A DNA stretch of 64,000 nucleotides from Puccinia triticina (lineage: Eukaryota; Basidiomycota; Pucciniomycetes; Pucciniales; Pucciniaceae), in contig NC_070559.1 in assembly GCF_026914185.1 (NCBI RefSeq), positions 1,054,001 through 1,118,000 on the forward strand. The letters run 5' to 3'. Position numbers and translations under genes: made by a program. Shown piece by piece: positions 45,301-56,918 of this stretch. Numbering within the stretch: position 1 is the first letter of the stretch; the number at the start of each line of letters is the position of its first letter. The notes below the pieces were generated by a model, which saw only the letters and a list, made by a program, of their open reading frames with translations, searched no databases and had not been told where the DNA came from.

Positions 45301-45669
45301 TATTTTACAAGTGATAAAGATACTTTGATTTTGTCTTAGGCATCTTTTGTTGATCTGTCTCTGAAGTTTTGTGTGGATTTCTGTAATCCAAAGCATGTAT
45401 TCAATTGAGATGAGAAGTGTGGTTGATATTTTCTTACAAGAATCATGTTATGCAATTAATCAAAGCTTAGTAAACCAGTATTTCTGGCTGATGCAAGCAA
45501 CACTCTTGACATAAAAATTGAAAATGTGAGTTTGGAGTCTGAGTTGAATCGTTGAACTGGAGGCACATAATTTTCTCAGGGTTCTAGCATTATATTGAGG
45601 AAACTGTTTGGGGTAGGTTTTGATGTGTGGCTGTTTCCCCTGCAGCGGCGTAGCCGCCTTGGCCTCTAG

Positions 45670-45741
45670 TGCAATATTACAAAGGCCCCTTTGTAATATT
45701 GCATATCAACTGGCAGCAGTTTCTTGAGTTTTTTTCACAGT
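45670..45741. mobile_element. Palindromic MITE, right part
   Basis: Contains the palindrome centre (GCAATATTACAAAGGCCCC and its complement) and the right arm ending TTTTTTCACAGT. See 39493-39530. Confidence 0.75.
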
Positions 45742-46318
45742 GCTACCTCCCCATGGCCAGCGTTTGAGAACTTTGGGGGTTCAGCCCAAACCTTGCCGCA
45801 GTGGATTTGCTCTGAGTAACAGTTGGTATCTCAAAGGAATCCGCGCCTTGCAGTACTGGCACTAGGCACTTGTTCTATTGATGACAAGAAAAATGTGTTA
45901 GACTTTTATTGCACTTGTAAGGGTAATAATATGAAATTGTAGGTAGTATATAATTGGGAGTAATGTGGAGTGATATGGTGTGATGAGGGGGGAATAAATG
46001 GCTGGATAGGGGCCTCCTTTTATACCCATGGGTGAGGGATTTGAACTCAAGGGGAACAGGCTCTGGTGGGCTAAATAGCTAATGGGGTACATCCCTACAA
46101 CATATAGTTTGACAGCACAGCCTCAAAGGGACTTACCCTAAAGAAAAAGGGTGCTACCTACAACTGAAAGGGTACAACCCCACAGGGTATTATAAATACA
46201 ATCAAAAGTATGCATATTTATTATGCATATGTAATGCAAAGTCAGCTTGAACAAAAATAAGTAAGATAAACATTCCTCATGACAGGTTGAAATCTGTGTA
46301 ACTCCTAACACCAGGGGA
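45742..46318. repeat. LTR-like sequence, left part (split by A2)
   Basis: From about 45890 the sequence is AT-rich with phrases resembling the insertion at 60389-61452. It continues at 47407 after element A2. Exact LTR ends were not resolved. Confidence 0.4.
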
Positions 46319-47406
46319 GATATGTTCCCACTCCCCAGGGAGTGCCAGAGCTGAATTTTATGTGAGTTTTGGTCGGATGTGAGCCTGATGTGGATTAGTA
46401 ACTCATCCCCAAAATAGTAAATTGGATGGAGAAGTTAGTGAAAAGTCAGTCACAATTGATTTGCAAGTCAACACAATGTTGTGTAGAATTCTTTTGTTTT
46501 CTATGTACAACTGTAGGAAGAAATATGATGAAATGATATTTCACCGAAGTCCAACTCATCAATTGCTCCTGTTTACTGATTTTTAAGGATAGCAAAGCAA
46601 AATTCCCATTCTCAAAAGTAATTCCTCCGAAAAAATGGGTTTCTTGTAATTCACATTATATGCCCTGATGTACAAAATTAAACTAAAAGTTGACTTGGTA
46701 TTATTGGGTTTAGATTTTTGGAATGTGGTAATGTTGCAGTCATTGAAATTGAAACCCATTTTCTTGGAAATGCGGGAATTAATTTGAATTTGGCTGATAA
46801 AAATGACAAAAGACTGTTTTAATAGGGCGAAAGTCTGAGTTAAGTCAAGGTTGGATTGCGGTGCCAATTCACTTTGGCCATATATCCTGTCCTCCTCACG
46901 AAAATGATCTAGTGAATTTTGTATTTTTTTGCTTTTCAAAATTCACATGTGCACATGCAAGTTAACCTTTTTGCACTTTTCTAATAGTCACCCGGATGTA
47001 CGCGCGTACATTGAGGTGGAAATATCACAGGATGGGCCTTTCACAGCCACATGAAAAGTAAAAAATTTGTTTTGAGACACCAATTGTCCCCCTGATGTAC
47101 GCGAGTACATGAGGGGGAAAAAATCACAGGCTGGGCCTTTCACATCTCCATGGAAAGGACACACTGGTCATGGAGCCAAGAAAGGACTATATTCTGGATG
47201 AGTTCTGGATGAATTAAAGATGAGTTCTGGATGATTTTTTGGCAAGTTATGGTTTATTTCAGGATGATTTCCAACTGATTTCCACGCTGACTTCCATTCT
47301 TGTTCATACCTATTCAATATTGCTTTACCAAAGGCCTCCAGCACAGTTATGGAAAAAAGTTACGGTAAGGCACTCCCTGGGGAGTGGGAACATATCTCCC
47401 CTGGTG
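46319..47406. mobile_element. CACCAGGGG-family TIR element A2
   Basis: 1088 bp, ends CACCAGGGGAGATATG, duplication TAA (46316-46318 and 47407-47409). Subterminal hairpin CACTCC-CCAG-GGAGTG. Same length as A3 (57740-58827). Shared interior motifs GTACGCGCGTAC and GTACGCGAGTAC. No transposase. Confidence 0.9.
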
Positions 47407-48100
47407 TAAACCAGTGGAGATAGAGGGGTCATTCCAGTGGATGACTATGGGTTGATTTGTGTGAAAATTCCATTGCTGGGTTTAATTTTACAATATCTTT
47501 CAAGTATAAATAATAAAAGGAAATTGTTATATTTCTCTGTATAGAAACACAGGAATAAATAACACATTGGCAGAGAGTTTCCTCTCTCCCAGCTAGGTGA
47601 GCCCTTTTCCGTTTCATTCTCTCTTTCTTCCCTTCATTACTAGTTGTAATTACTCAAAGTATTTTCCTCTCTCCCTGCTAGCCCTTGAAATCCAAAGCCC
47701 CACCGTTTGGAACTTGAGCTTGTTGGCTCCGGCCCATCCCAAGTGCTGTTTCCTCCTCTCTGCAGGGAGGGTCCACCGGAAACTTACAGCTTATCCCATC
47801 AGTATGTGTTTAAATCACTGCTAAGGGGAAAGAGAAATATGAATTACTGAGTTGGAGCGGAAGGAGTTGAGGGAGAAGGGAAAAGGTTCAAAATAGCCCC
47901 AATTGTTGAGTTTGGGGTTTGGCCAAATGCAACAATGGAATTAGGTGTGGTAACTGATCTGGGGGACCTGTTCTTGGGTAAAAGGTCCCTTTTACTCATA
48001 CCCCAGTTTTAGCTGGGCTGACCTGTGGTCTGATGACAATCTGATGGCTCAGGTACAATCCCCTGGGAACCACATAGATAATGCACAAGGCAAGGGCTAA
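47407..48100. repeat. LTR-like sequence, right part
   Basis: CCAGTGGATGACTATGGG...ATTCCATT is related to 61319-61370, so this is probably the same diverged LTR family. The downstream limit is unknown. Open frames are short. Confidence 0.4.
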
Positions 48101-48812
48101 CTCAAGAGTGGGAAGTGGGGAAGTGTTCACACAAGGAATGTTCTCACTCAAGACCAGTAGCATTTGAGGCATTCAGGCAGAAGAGGAATCCCTGTATTTG
48201 GCCCAAGAGGTCCGGCCCAAGGCTCGCTATCCTTTGTAGCACCCTGCGGATTTTCAGTCTCTGTGCTGTCTGGACTAGCAGATGGCTGACATCTACCATC
48301 AAAATCTTGAATCCATTTTACACCAATCTGGCCCTTTGCCACCCAAGTACCAGCTGCCCCATGGCTAGCCCAGCACCCACAAGTAAAACCAGCCACCTGG
48401 AGGAGTTTTGACTACCTGTACAGTGAAGGTTTACAGGCCTGTGGATGGAATAAAGAAAGAAAGTATTTTCAGCCACACAAGCCTGCAAGCTTTGCAGGCA
48501 TGGCTGTACTCAATTCTTGCCAAAGTGCCCAGTGAAACCAAATCACAATCTTTTGGAGTGTACAGTTGTCCACACTCCAAGGAGATTGGATTGGGAAGAA
48601 CTTCACTTCATTGCCACAGCTCCAAATTTTGTTTGCACAAACAAAAGTGCCAAAGTCAAGTTCTGTATACTCCAATTTAGCCCACTGTTTGGAGTGTATG
48701 TGTGTCCTCTTGAAATAAGATTGGAGCAAAAAAAGGTCCACCCCACAAGCCTCTCTGAGATACAGAGACCTTTTGGCGCCTAAATTAAGTCCCTCTGTTG
48801 AAGAGGGGATAC
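48101..48812. other. No supported gene
   Basis: Overlapping short frames on both strands (48115-48411 plus, 48469-48999 minus). None is recognisable. 48550-48720 has inverted short repeats around TTGGAGTGTA. Confidence 0.35.
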
Positions 48813-48960
48813 TGGTGGACTTCCCGCCAATCTGGAAACCCAGATTTTCCCAGATTTTGCAGGGAAATCTAAGCAGATCTAGGATTTGGGACAATTGAGC
48901 CCAGATTTCCCTGCAAAATCTGGAACAATCTGAGTTCCCAGATTGACAGGAAGTCCTCCA
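48813..48960. mobile_element. Palindromic GGAAGTCCTCCA MITE, copy 1
   Basis: 148-bp fold-back: TGGTGGACTTCC...CAATCTGG inwards, and its complement ending GGAAGTCCTCCA. Central halves carry TTTTGCAGGGAAATCT and its complement. The duplication was not resolved. Confidence 0.75.
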
Positions 48961-49626
48961 CTGTCTCAAACGGATCCTCCAAAGGAGGGACTTACTCACT
49001 ATGTAGACCCTGAAAGGTTAGCAAATTAGCCATTTTGGTGAGGATTTTTTTAAAATAAAACTCACACACACAAGTGTGTTGACATTTTTGATCTAGTTTT
49101 AATGTCTTGGATAGCCCAAGCTGTCCAAATCTTTTGACTATTTTTTAAAATCCTCACTCCCTCTTGTTGACCTGCAATCAGAATTGTTACATCATTGGTT
49201 TTGGATTCTGTGCAGTAAAAGATGTGTAATAAGTGCCTGTACCATTGGTTACAATCCCCAAAAATAAGGTTGACCGTGGGCAACCAATGTAATATTGGTC
49301 TCCCAAACCAATATTATATTGGTGGGGCCCACCAACACATTATCCCTTTGTTGTAATGTATTGCTGGGCCCTGCCAACATTGGATTGGTTGCAGAGACCA
49401 ATATTATATTGGTAAACCTTACTGTGGGGGTTCCAACCAATACAGCCCCCTTCACAGTGATAGGGCAAGGAAATTCAAATTTTCAAAATTCATTTCTCAC
49501 AAAATTTATGAGAACTCACCATCATCAAATGGTAGTCTGGACTTGGAGCCCAAATGTGAAGAATTTCAACAATTGACCCCTCCCCTATTCTTCACTTTTT
49601 GTGTAAAGCACCAGAAAGTTAGCCAT
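48961..49626. repeat. Non-coding, with a CCAATATTATATTGG palindromic repeat
   Basis: 49275-49425 holds three ACCAATATTATATTGGT-type palindromes in fold-back arrangement with GGGCCCACCAACA and GGGCCCTGCCAACA between, a likely degenerate MITE. The rest has no gene. Confidence 0.45.
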
Positions 49627-49773
49627 TGGAGGACTTCCTGCCAATCTGGAAACCCAGATTTTCCCAGGTTTTGCAGGGAAATCTATGCAGATCTAGGAAT
49701 TGGGACAATTGAGCCCAGATTTCCCCACAAAATCTGGAAAAATCTGAGTTCCCAGATTGACAGGAAGTCCTCA
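49627..49773. mobile_element. Palindromic GGAAGTCCTCCA MITE, copy 2
   Basis: About 90% identical to 48813-48960 by eye, same fold-back design. Confidence 0.75.
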
Positions 49774-50099
49774 AAATTGAAGCCCATGGTAGGATGAAGC
49801 AGAACACATGTCAGTCATAAAAAAGAAATTCAATTGTCACTCAAGGCCCTGAAAAACAGCCCTAATGGAGGACATCCTGTCAATGGGGGAGTTCAAAGTT
49901 GACTCCTGCACTGTTTCAGGACCAAAATTCAGGAAAAAAAATGGACCTGAATTCCTTCCTGCAAACCCGATTTCCTTCACAAGGAGGGGATGCAGAAAGG
50001 GCCTTCCTGAATCAGGGGACACCCCAAATTCCTGAATCCATGGCCTCCAATAGAGAAAAATCTCTTTTGGACACACCTCATCAGATCCATGGCCTCAAC

Positions 50100-52800
50100 T
50101 GACCGTTCATCGAGTCAATAACAGATGCAGTCCACAGAATACTCCCCAGTACACCCCACCCAATGACCACAGCTCACTTTAACCAATCCCCACCACTCAA
50201 TGACCCGATGACCCGACCGGGTCATCGAGTGGTTACTCTCCACTCGATGGCCGGACCCGGTCAGCGAGTGGACACCCGCTCCACTCAACAATAGCCTCGG
50301 CCATCAAGTGAAGTGGGTATCCACTCGATGACCGAGTCAATCATCAAGTGGGTGTGTATCCACTTGATGACCCAGTCCGGTCATCGAGTGGATACAGACT
50401 CCACTTGATGACCGGATGACCGGGCCATCGAGCAGATACACACCCAACTCAATGGCCCGGTCACCCGGTCATCGAGTGGAGTGTGTACCATCAACTCGAT
50501 GGCCCGGTCACCCGGTCATTGAGTTGGGTATGTATCCGCTCAACGACCGGGTGACCGGGCCATCGAGTGGATGGTACACACTCCACTCGATGGCCCGGTC
50601 ACCCGGTCATCGAGTGGATGGTACACACTCCACTCGATGGCCCGGTCACCCGGTCATCGAGTGGATGGTACACACTCCACTTGATGGCCCGGTCACCCGG
50701 TCGTTGAGCGGATACACACCCAACTCAATGGCCCGGGCACCCGGTCATCGAGTGGAGTTGTTGACCGGATGACCGGGCCATTGAGTTGGGTGTGTATCCG
50801 CTCAACGACCGGGTGACCGGGCCATCGAGTGGAGTGTGTACCATCCACTCGATGACCGGGTGACCGGGCCATTGAGTTGGGTGTGTATCCGCTCAACGAC
50901 CGGGTGACCGGGCCATCGAGTGGAGTGTGTACCATCCACTCAATGGCCCGGTCACCCGGTCATTGAGTTGGGTATGTATCCGCTCGACGACCGGGTGACT
51001 GGGCCATCGAGTGGATGGTACACACTCCACTCGATGGCCCGGGGTGCCGGGCCATCGAGTTGCAAGCCCGTCTGGGCACTCACCAAAGTTTGGCCAAAAA
51101 AAGGCCAAGCGCGCGTGGCCGACGCTAAAGCCCGCTTGGCCGATCCTCAAGCCCACCTGGCACACTCCCAACCCCCGCTTGGCATATCGCAAAGTGGGCG
51201 GGGTTCGGCACAAAGCCCCGCTGGGCCGATTTCAAGCGAGGGTGCCACGCACGCCAAACGGAGTGCCGGCCATCAAGGAGAGAAGTTTCCCTCCTCAATG
51301 GTCGGTCTACAAACCGGTCATCGAGAAGGGAAGACTCCCTTCTTGATGATCAATACAAGTATTGTCCACCGCGAAGGGAGTCTTTCCTCCCCGATGACCA
51401 GCCTACAGACCAACCATCGAGAAGGCAAAGCTCCCTTGTCGATGTCCGATGTGCGATGTCGAGAAGGGAGAACGTTTCCCCTCCTCGAGGGCACATTTTC
51501 CTTTCCTGTTGAGGCAGAGACGAGGGCTGGTGTCCCATGACCGGCGTGTTGCCATTGGCCCAGAGCTTGATCTCGGCCAAGTGGGACTTGGCTGTGTGCC
51601 AAGCTGTGCCCCCCGCGCAAGCTGCCCGATCAAGCCCGCTGGGCACATACCCAACCTCCGGAGGCACTCGGCCAAGCGGGAGTTGGGTATGTGCCCAGAC
51701 GCGCTTGCAACACCATACACACTCCACTCAATGGCCCGGTCACCCGGTCATTGAGTTGGGTATGTATCCGCTCGACGACCGGGTGACCGGGCCATCGAGT
51801 GGAGTGTGTACCATCCACTCAATGACCGGGTGACCGGGCCATCGAGTGGAGTGTGTACCATCCACTCAATGGCCCGGTCACCCGGTTGTCGAGCGGATAC
51901 ACACCCAACTCAATGGCCCGGTCACCCGGTCATCAAGTTGGGTATGTATCCGCTCGACGACCGGGTGACCGGGCCATCGAGTGGATGGTACACACTCCAC
52001 TCGATGGCCCGGTCACCCGGTCGTTGAGCGGATACGCACCCAACTCGATGGCCCGGGCACCAACCTCCAGAGGCACTCGGCCAAGCGGGAGTTGGGTATG
52101 TGCCCAGACGCGCTTGCAACACCATACACACTCCACTCGATGGCCCGGTCACCCGGTCATCGAGTTGGGTATGTATCCGCTTGATGACCGGGTGAGGTAT
52201 GTATCCGCTCAACAACCGGGTGACCGGGCCATCGAGTGGATGGTACACACTCCACTTGATGGCCCGGTCACCCGGTCATTGAGTGGATGGTACACACTCC
52301 ACTCGATCGCCCGGTCACCCGGTCGTTGAGCGGATACACACCCAACTCGATGGCCCGGGCACCCGGTCATTGAGTGGAGTTGTTGACCGGATGACCGGGC
52401 CATCAAGTTGGGTGTGTATCCGCTCGACGACCGGGTGACCGGGCCATTGAGTGGAGTGTGTACCATCCACTCGATGACCGGGTGACCGGGCCATCGAGCG
52501 GATACATACCCAACTCGATGACCGGGTGACCGGGCCATTGAGTTGATGGTACACACTCCACTCAATGACCGGGTGACCGGGCCATTGAGTTGGGTGTGTA
52601 TCTGCTCGATGGCCCGGTCATCCGGTCATCAAGTGGAGTCTGTATCCACTTGATGACTGGGTGACCGGGCCATTGAGTGAATGGTACACACTCCACTTGA
52701 TGATCAACCCGGTCATCAAGTGGAGTCTGTATTAACCCAAAGACTGGGTGACCTGGCCATCAAGCACTCAATGACCGGGTCAGGTCATTGAGTGGTGGAT
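50100..52800. repeat. Palindromic CCGGTCATCGAG satellite
   Basis: Dozens of units built from CCACTCGATGGCCCGGTCAC plus CCGGTCAT[C/T]GAG, in both orientations, with period about 47 bp where tandem (for example 50580-50690), separated by TGGTACACACT or GGGTATGTATCCGCT spacers. Each unit is nearly self-complementary, so the block can form many hairpins. Open frames in it are repeat artefacts. Confidence 0.88.
51058..51715. other. Unrelated GC-rich block inside the satellite
   Basis: Different sequence (GGCCAAGCGGGAGTTGGGTA at its right edge) with GAGAAGGGA repeats at 51330-51470. Its last ~70 bp recur at about 52062-52132, so the block or part of it was duplicated with the array. No gene. Confidence 0.55.
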
Positions 52801-53097
52801 TATTGGTTAGCCACTTGTGAATTGACGACCCGACCGGGTCATCAAGTGGGGTTTATGTACAAATGGACAGTGTTGACCGGCCATCCAATGCAATTGATGG
52901 CCGGTCTGGACTCTGGGCCAGCCATTGGTGAGATGGGCAAGTTTTGGACTTACCTTTTTTCCTGCTTGTGTGGGTCCTGAATTGAATCCCCCAAAATGGG
53001 GGATTCAAAGTTGCAGAAAGTTCTGGAGATTTTTGGCTGGGACTTTTTTTTTCCTGAATTTAGCTGCTCCTGAAACAGTGCAGGAGTCAACTTTGAA

Positions 53098-53552
53098 CCC
53101 CCCCAATCTGGGAACTCAGATTTTTCCAGATTTTGCAGGGAAATGGAGGACTTCCCGTCATTTTTGCATAAATCTGGAATTTCAGATTTTGCAGGGGAAT
53201 CTGGAATTTGGGACTCTGGATGGCTTTGGGGATCTTCAGGGACCTAGATTTCCCTGCAAAATCTGAAATCTGGCGGCTTAGATCTGACTTTCCAGATCAA
53301 CAGGAAGTCCTCCAATGGAGGACTTCCCATCAATCTGGGAACCCCTTCCAGACCCAGATCTGAGCCAAATTTTGCAGGGAAATTTGGGCTTTGAGACTCT
53401 GGGAGGCTCTCAGATTGCTCCCAGATTGCGACGGGAAGTCCTCCAATCTGGGCTCAATTGGCCCAAATCCTAGATCTGCCTAGATTTCCCTGCAAAATCT
53501 GGCAAAATCTGGCAAAATCTGGGTTTCCAGATCAGCGGGAAGTCCTCCAATA
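53098..53552. mobile_element. Cluster of nested GGAAGTCCTCCA palindromic MITEs
   Basis: At least two, probably three, fold-back units adjoin or nest: starts at 53142 and 53315 (TGGAGGACTTCCC), ends at 53293, 53434 and 53549 (GGAAGTCCTCCA). Same family as 48813 and 49627. Confidence 0.65.
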
Positions 53553-54018
53553 CAACACTGGGTCGCTACGCTATTTCAGCGCTACGCGTTAGCGTAGCAG
53601 CAAAAAGCGCCCATCTATTTTGCATAGCATTAGCGAGCTGTTAGCGCCGCTACGCTGCGCTAATTTTCAGCGGCGCTAACAGCGCGCCAATTCTTTGTTA
53701 GCGTTAGCGCGCCGCTACAGTCGCTACGCTACGCTGCGCTGCGCTACAGCGCTTTTAGCGGAAAAAAGCCCTTTTTTCCCGCTAAAGGCGCTGTAGCGCA
53801 GCGTAGCGCGCGCTCTTTTGCGCCCTGCATGTGTAGCGTTAGCGCAATTGCGCGCATCTGCGCTAACGCTACGCTATCAGCTAAAATAGCTGCGCACCGT
53901 GTGCGCGTAGCGTTAGCGCATATGCGTGCAATTGCGCTAACGCTACGCTAAAAAATACCGCATTTGCGCTGCGCCACGCTACGCTAACCGCTATGGTTAG
54001 CGTAGCGACCCAGTGTTG
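53553..54018. mobile_element. Palindromic GCTA-rich MITE, copy 2
   Basis: 466 bp, ends CAACACTGGGTCGCTACGC and complement, duplication TCCAATA (53546-53552 and 54019-54025). Body as in 21040-21491 but inverted relative to it. Confidence 0.88.
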
Positions 54019-54025
54019 TCCAATA

Positions 54026-54488
54026 TATACAAAGATTCTTCATGATCTTGTACATCTTGTGTTCCCACAAAGCTTCTTTTCCCAGTGGCAAATAGTGTGT
54101 CCAGAAAGGATTGAAAATGACATTCTTCTATTTCTCTACCCTAGCGGGGTACACACCACGCACAAGTCCCTTCGAAGGACCCTGCGGGACGACATCCCCC
54201 TCCACCAAAACCACCTGAAGCAGCCAAAGGCAAAATCAGCCTCACTTGTGATGGCCGGACCCCGACACTGCCAGGCAATGCCTCGGTGCCAAGAATTGGT
54301 ACCCAATCGGATCTCGTCGGGTAGATCCGAAATGGCCGGGTTCGGAGTACATAGTTGTATGCTTGTAGCATTCCCCCCCGTGGGAGCTTTGGTTGAGGAG
54401 CGAATACCCGGCGTGTAAGCACAGCCCTCTGGGCCCGGGCCGTGGCGTAATCAATCCCAGAACCCAGCACTGAACCACGACGAGCACG
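54026..54488 (+). promoter_or_regulatory. Presumed SNX3 upstream region
   Basis: The GC content rises from about 54140. There is no clear TATA box. The SNX3 ATG at 54489 has A at -3 and G at +4. The MITE at 53553-54018 ends about 470 bp upstream of the start, so it may lie in or next to the promoter. Role inferred from position only. Confidence 0.35.
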
Positions 54489-55621
54489 ATGGCCAACTTG
54501 CAACAGAGCGAACAGCATCAGCACATCCAGCCACTCTCAGCATCAACCCATTCTTCTTCCTCTTCTTCAGTCCTTGCACCTAGCTCAGGTCACTCCCCAT
54601 TCGCCCGCGCAGCCGATTTCAACCATGACTCATACTTGCCAAGCTCAATAGCCAACTCCCGATTCGCGCCTTCTAATTCTGCCTACAACTTTGCTTCCTT
54701 ACTCAATCCTGCATCCTCACCGAATCCCGCGACGCCAGCCAGCTCTAATGGTCACCTTCCTTCTCCCTACCCTAATCAAACTCACTCGCCTTCTGCAAAC
54801 TTGAATCACACGCAAAATAATCTCGCTCCAAATGTCCCCGCCCATCATCCCAACCGATCTCCTGCGAACAATGCCGCCAGAACTGGTCAAACTTTAGATG
54901 AGATGTATGCTGTCCCCGAAAACTACTTAGAGATCGAAGTGCGGAATCCCATGACTTATGGTAAGTATCATTCTTTCAACGCCAATCGCGTAAATACACA
55001 GACAAACGCATTAATTCACAACAGAAAAGAATAAAAGAAACTGATGAGTAGGTGCTTTCTTTCATAATTTAAATCAACTGATTTTGAACGCGGTGAAATC
55101 TAAAGATAATATCCGAAAGCCGTACACAGATTATGAGATCACATGTCGAACAAACATCCCAGCGTTCAAAGTAAAATACTCATCGGTCCGACGAAGATAT
55201 TCTGACTTTGAAGCGTTCAGAGATATCTTAGAACGAGAGACCACTCGAGTGAATATTCCTTCCTTGCCGGGCAAAGTCTTTACTAATCGGTAAGTTTCAG
55301 CCCCTCCTGATCATCAGAATAAGCTACCAATTCAACCATATGTAAATCTTTCCACTTTTCACTCTGGGGGAGAAAAAATGAAGTTTCAGCGACGAAGTGA
55401 TTGAAACAAGACGAGAAGGACTCGAAAGGTTCTTGCAAATCGTAGCTGGCCATCCGCTTCTACAGGTATGCAGACCATCGGTTCCATTTCAATATTCTTA
55501 AACGTCGAATGATTAAAAATTGAAGCTGACTTAATCTGCTGGTTTTGTGCAACAAAAGACCGGATCGAAGGTCCTTTGTGCATTCTTACAAGACCCCCAA
55601 TGGAATCCACACAATTGGTGA
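54489..55621 (+). CDS. SNX3: Sorting nexin-3 (Grd19/Snx3), four exons
   Basis: Exons 54489-54960, 55106-55289, 55384-55465 and 55559-55621 give 801 nt (266 aa plus stop). All introns are GT-AG (GTAAGT, GTAAGT, GTATGC donors). Residues 1-140 are a Ser/Asn/Pro/His-rich disordered extension. The PX domain follows from about 145 ([10 protein letters not shown]). PI3P-binding signature: RRRYSDF at 186-192, PSLPGK at 209-214, and the TRREGLERF helix at 227-235, ending [11 protein letters not shown]. Human SNX3 is 162 aa, so the core is complete and only the N-terminus is longer. Known role: retromer cargo adaptor on early endosomes, recycling membrane proteins to the Golgi or cell surface. The intron 2 acceptor was chosen at 55383 because it restores the conserved NRFSDEVIE. 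The only evidently intact host gene in the window. Confidence 0.93.
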
Positions 55622-56918
55622 CATCCCTGTTTTATGAGCCGGTGACTTCAATTACCTTATTTACTCCCTACCTTCCTTTCTATAGTCCTTTTCCCCTGCA
55701 TTTCTTTGTGATTTCTCACAATTCCAAAGCATTTTTTGCCCTCGTGTATTCTATCTTAGAGCCTTGCTTTAGCTCTCCCCCCATTTTTCTTTTTTCCTGA
55801 TTGAATCATGAAGTTGTTTTCTTTTTTTTTACTTATCTCTGATCTTGTCATCATCGTGTCTCTCCCCCTTGACGACCGGTGTAGACCGGTAATCGAGGTT
55901 ATTGTTGTGTTGGGTTCCTATGTATTTTTGTTATCGAGGTCGGAGCCCCGGATTAGAATTTTACCGCCCCGCCTTACTATTTATGTAGGCGGGTGGGGGT
56001 TGAGTTTTGAGCGCGGGGCTGTAAAGTGCTGCCACAGCCGCATTCTCAGCCCGCGCTGGAGATACTCTTAGATCAAAAAGAGAGCAATGGCTTGACCACG
56101 AGTGCAGTCTGACAAGCTTAACACAAGTATTCCTCTGAAGGAGAGACTTGCCTCTAAAGTGGCATGTCTCGCCCTGCAGAATTGAGACAAATGGCAGGGA
56201 GGATACCACATTCCCCCATTTTCCCCACCATCTCCCCCTAGACTTCTGATTCTCACTGTGCCTTTGACACCATGAAAATCACCAGGTTCTTAGCTTATTT
56301 TCACCCATTTCAAACTCCTAAATATCCATCCCCCCTGGCAAGAAACATCCTGTAAATGTTGTTACATGATGGATGTCTGTAACCAATCCACCCCCTTTGA
56401 GCCTGTGCAAGCTCAGGGAATTTCAAATTTTGAGCTCAAAAATGCCCCAAAGACCCCTTCAGAACCAGTCCAGAGTATGTGGATAGGGCTAGTAGTTATG
56501 AGGGGCAGTAAGTTGAAAAAAATCAGGGAATGAAAGCTGAGATAGCAGGCTACAAGTCTGTGTTGGATTTTCATCTTCCTTCTGCCTCACTCTCTCTTCC
56601 CAGACTTCCTTGAATCCTTGTATCCTCACACTCATGCTTGTCACACTCACAGTGGTTGTCTTTTATTGCTTGGTCATGCTGCTTTTCTTGCTGATAATTT
56701 AGACTTTGATCCCTGCTCAGATTAGACTGATAGCTTTCCTTGATTACTGCTTTCCTTGTGTGTGCGCGTGCTCTGCCTGTGACAGATACTAGTTTCCTGT
56801 GATTTTCTTCTCTGAGATTCTAGATTGTTTAATTCATTTCTAGACTCCTGGGGTTCTCAAACTCCACCTCTCACCGCAGCTGACCATCTCCACCACATCC
56901 CTGTCCCCTCCCCATCCC
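55622..56918. other. SNX3 3' flank, no further gene seen
   Basis: 55622-55860 is pyrimidine-rich and probably holds the 3' UTR. No AATAAA was confidently placed. 55860-56270 and 56270-56918 show no recognisable coding sequence or resolved repeat ends. Confidence 0.45.

Larger units (their letters stand above)
39531..45669 (+). mobile_element. Helitron 3, non-autonomous, 6.1 kb
   Basis: Starts TCCAAGTTTATTAAAGCC after host A (39530). It ends with the hairpin GCGGC-GTA-GCCGC (45645-45657) and CTAG (45666-45669) before host T. Joining the flanks restores the palindromic MITE, whose other arm (45680-45741) gives the empty-site sequence. Contents: shared 5' region, a 7-bp-TSD MITE (40619-41230), TIR element B2 (42459-44587) with a solo LTR inside, and an exon-like block (44640-45300). 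No Rep/helicase. Confidence 0.92.
49866..53145. mobile_element. Probable TIR element bearing the GACCGG satellite
   Basis: Left arm GTTCAAAGTTGACTCCTG...ACTGTTTCAGGA (49890-49923) recurs inverted at about 53062-53097, followed in both arms by AATTCAGGAAAAAAAA. Between them lies the 2.8-kb satellite. The outermost left end GGAGGACATCC resembles the neighbouring palindromic MITEs. The right outer end is obscured by nested MITEs, so limits and duplication are uncertain. Confidence 0.55.

Noticed and set aside
373..45669. Autonomous Helitron with Rep/helicase
   Set aside because: No Rep or helicase motif in any of the three elements.
48469..48999. Minus-strand 176-codon ORF
   Set aside because: Its first part is the palindromic MITE at 48813-48960; no domain.
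50416..52565. Many ORFs rich in TRWPGHPV and HSMARSPG
   Set aside because: All six frames of the palindromic GACCGG satellite give such peptides.
54141..54524. Minus-strand ORF upstream of SNX3
   Set aside because: Runs across the SNX3 start and has no recognisable domain.
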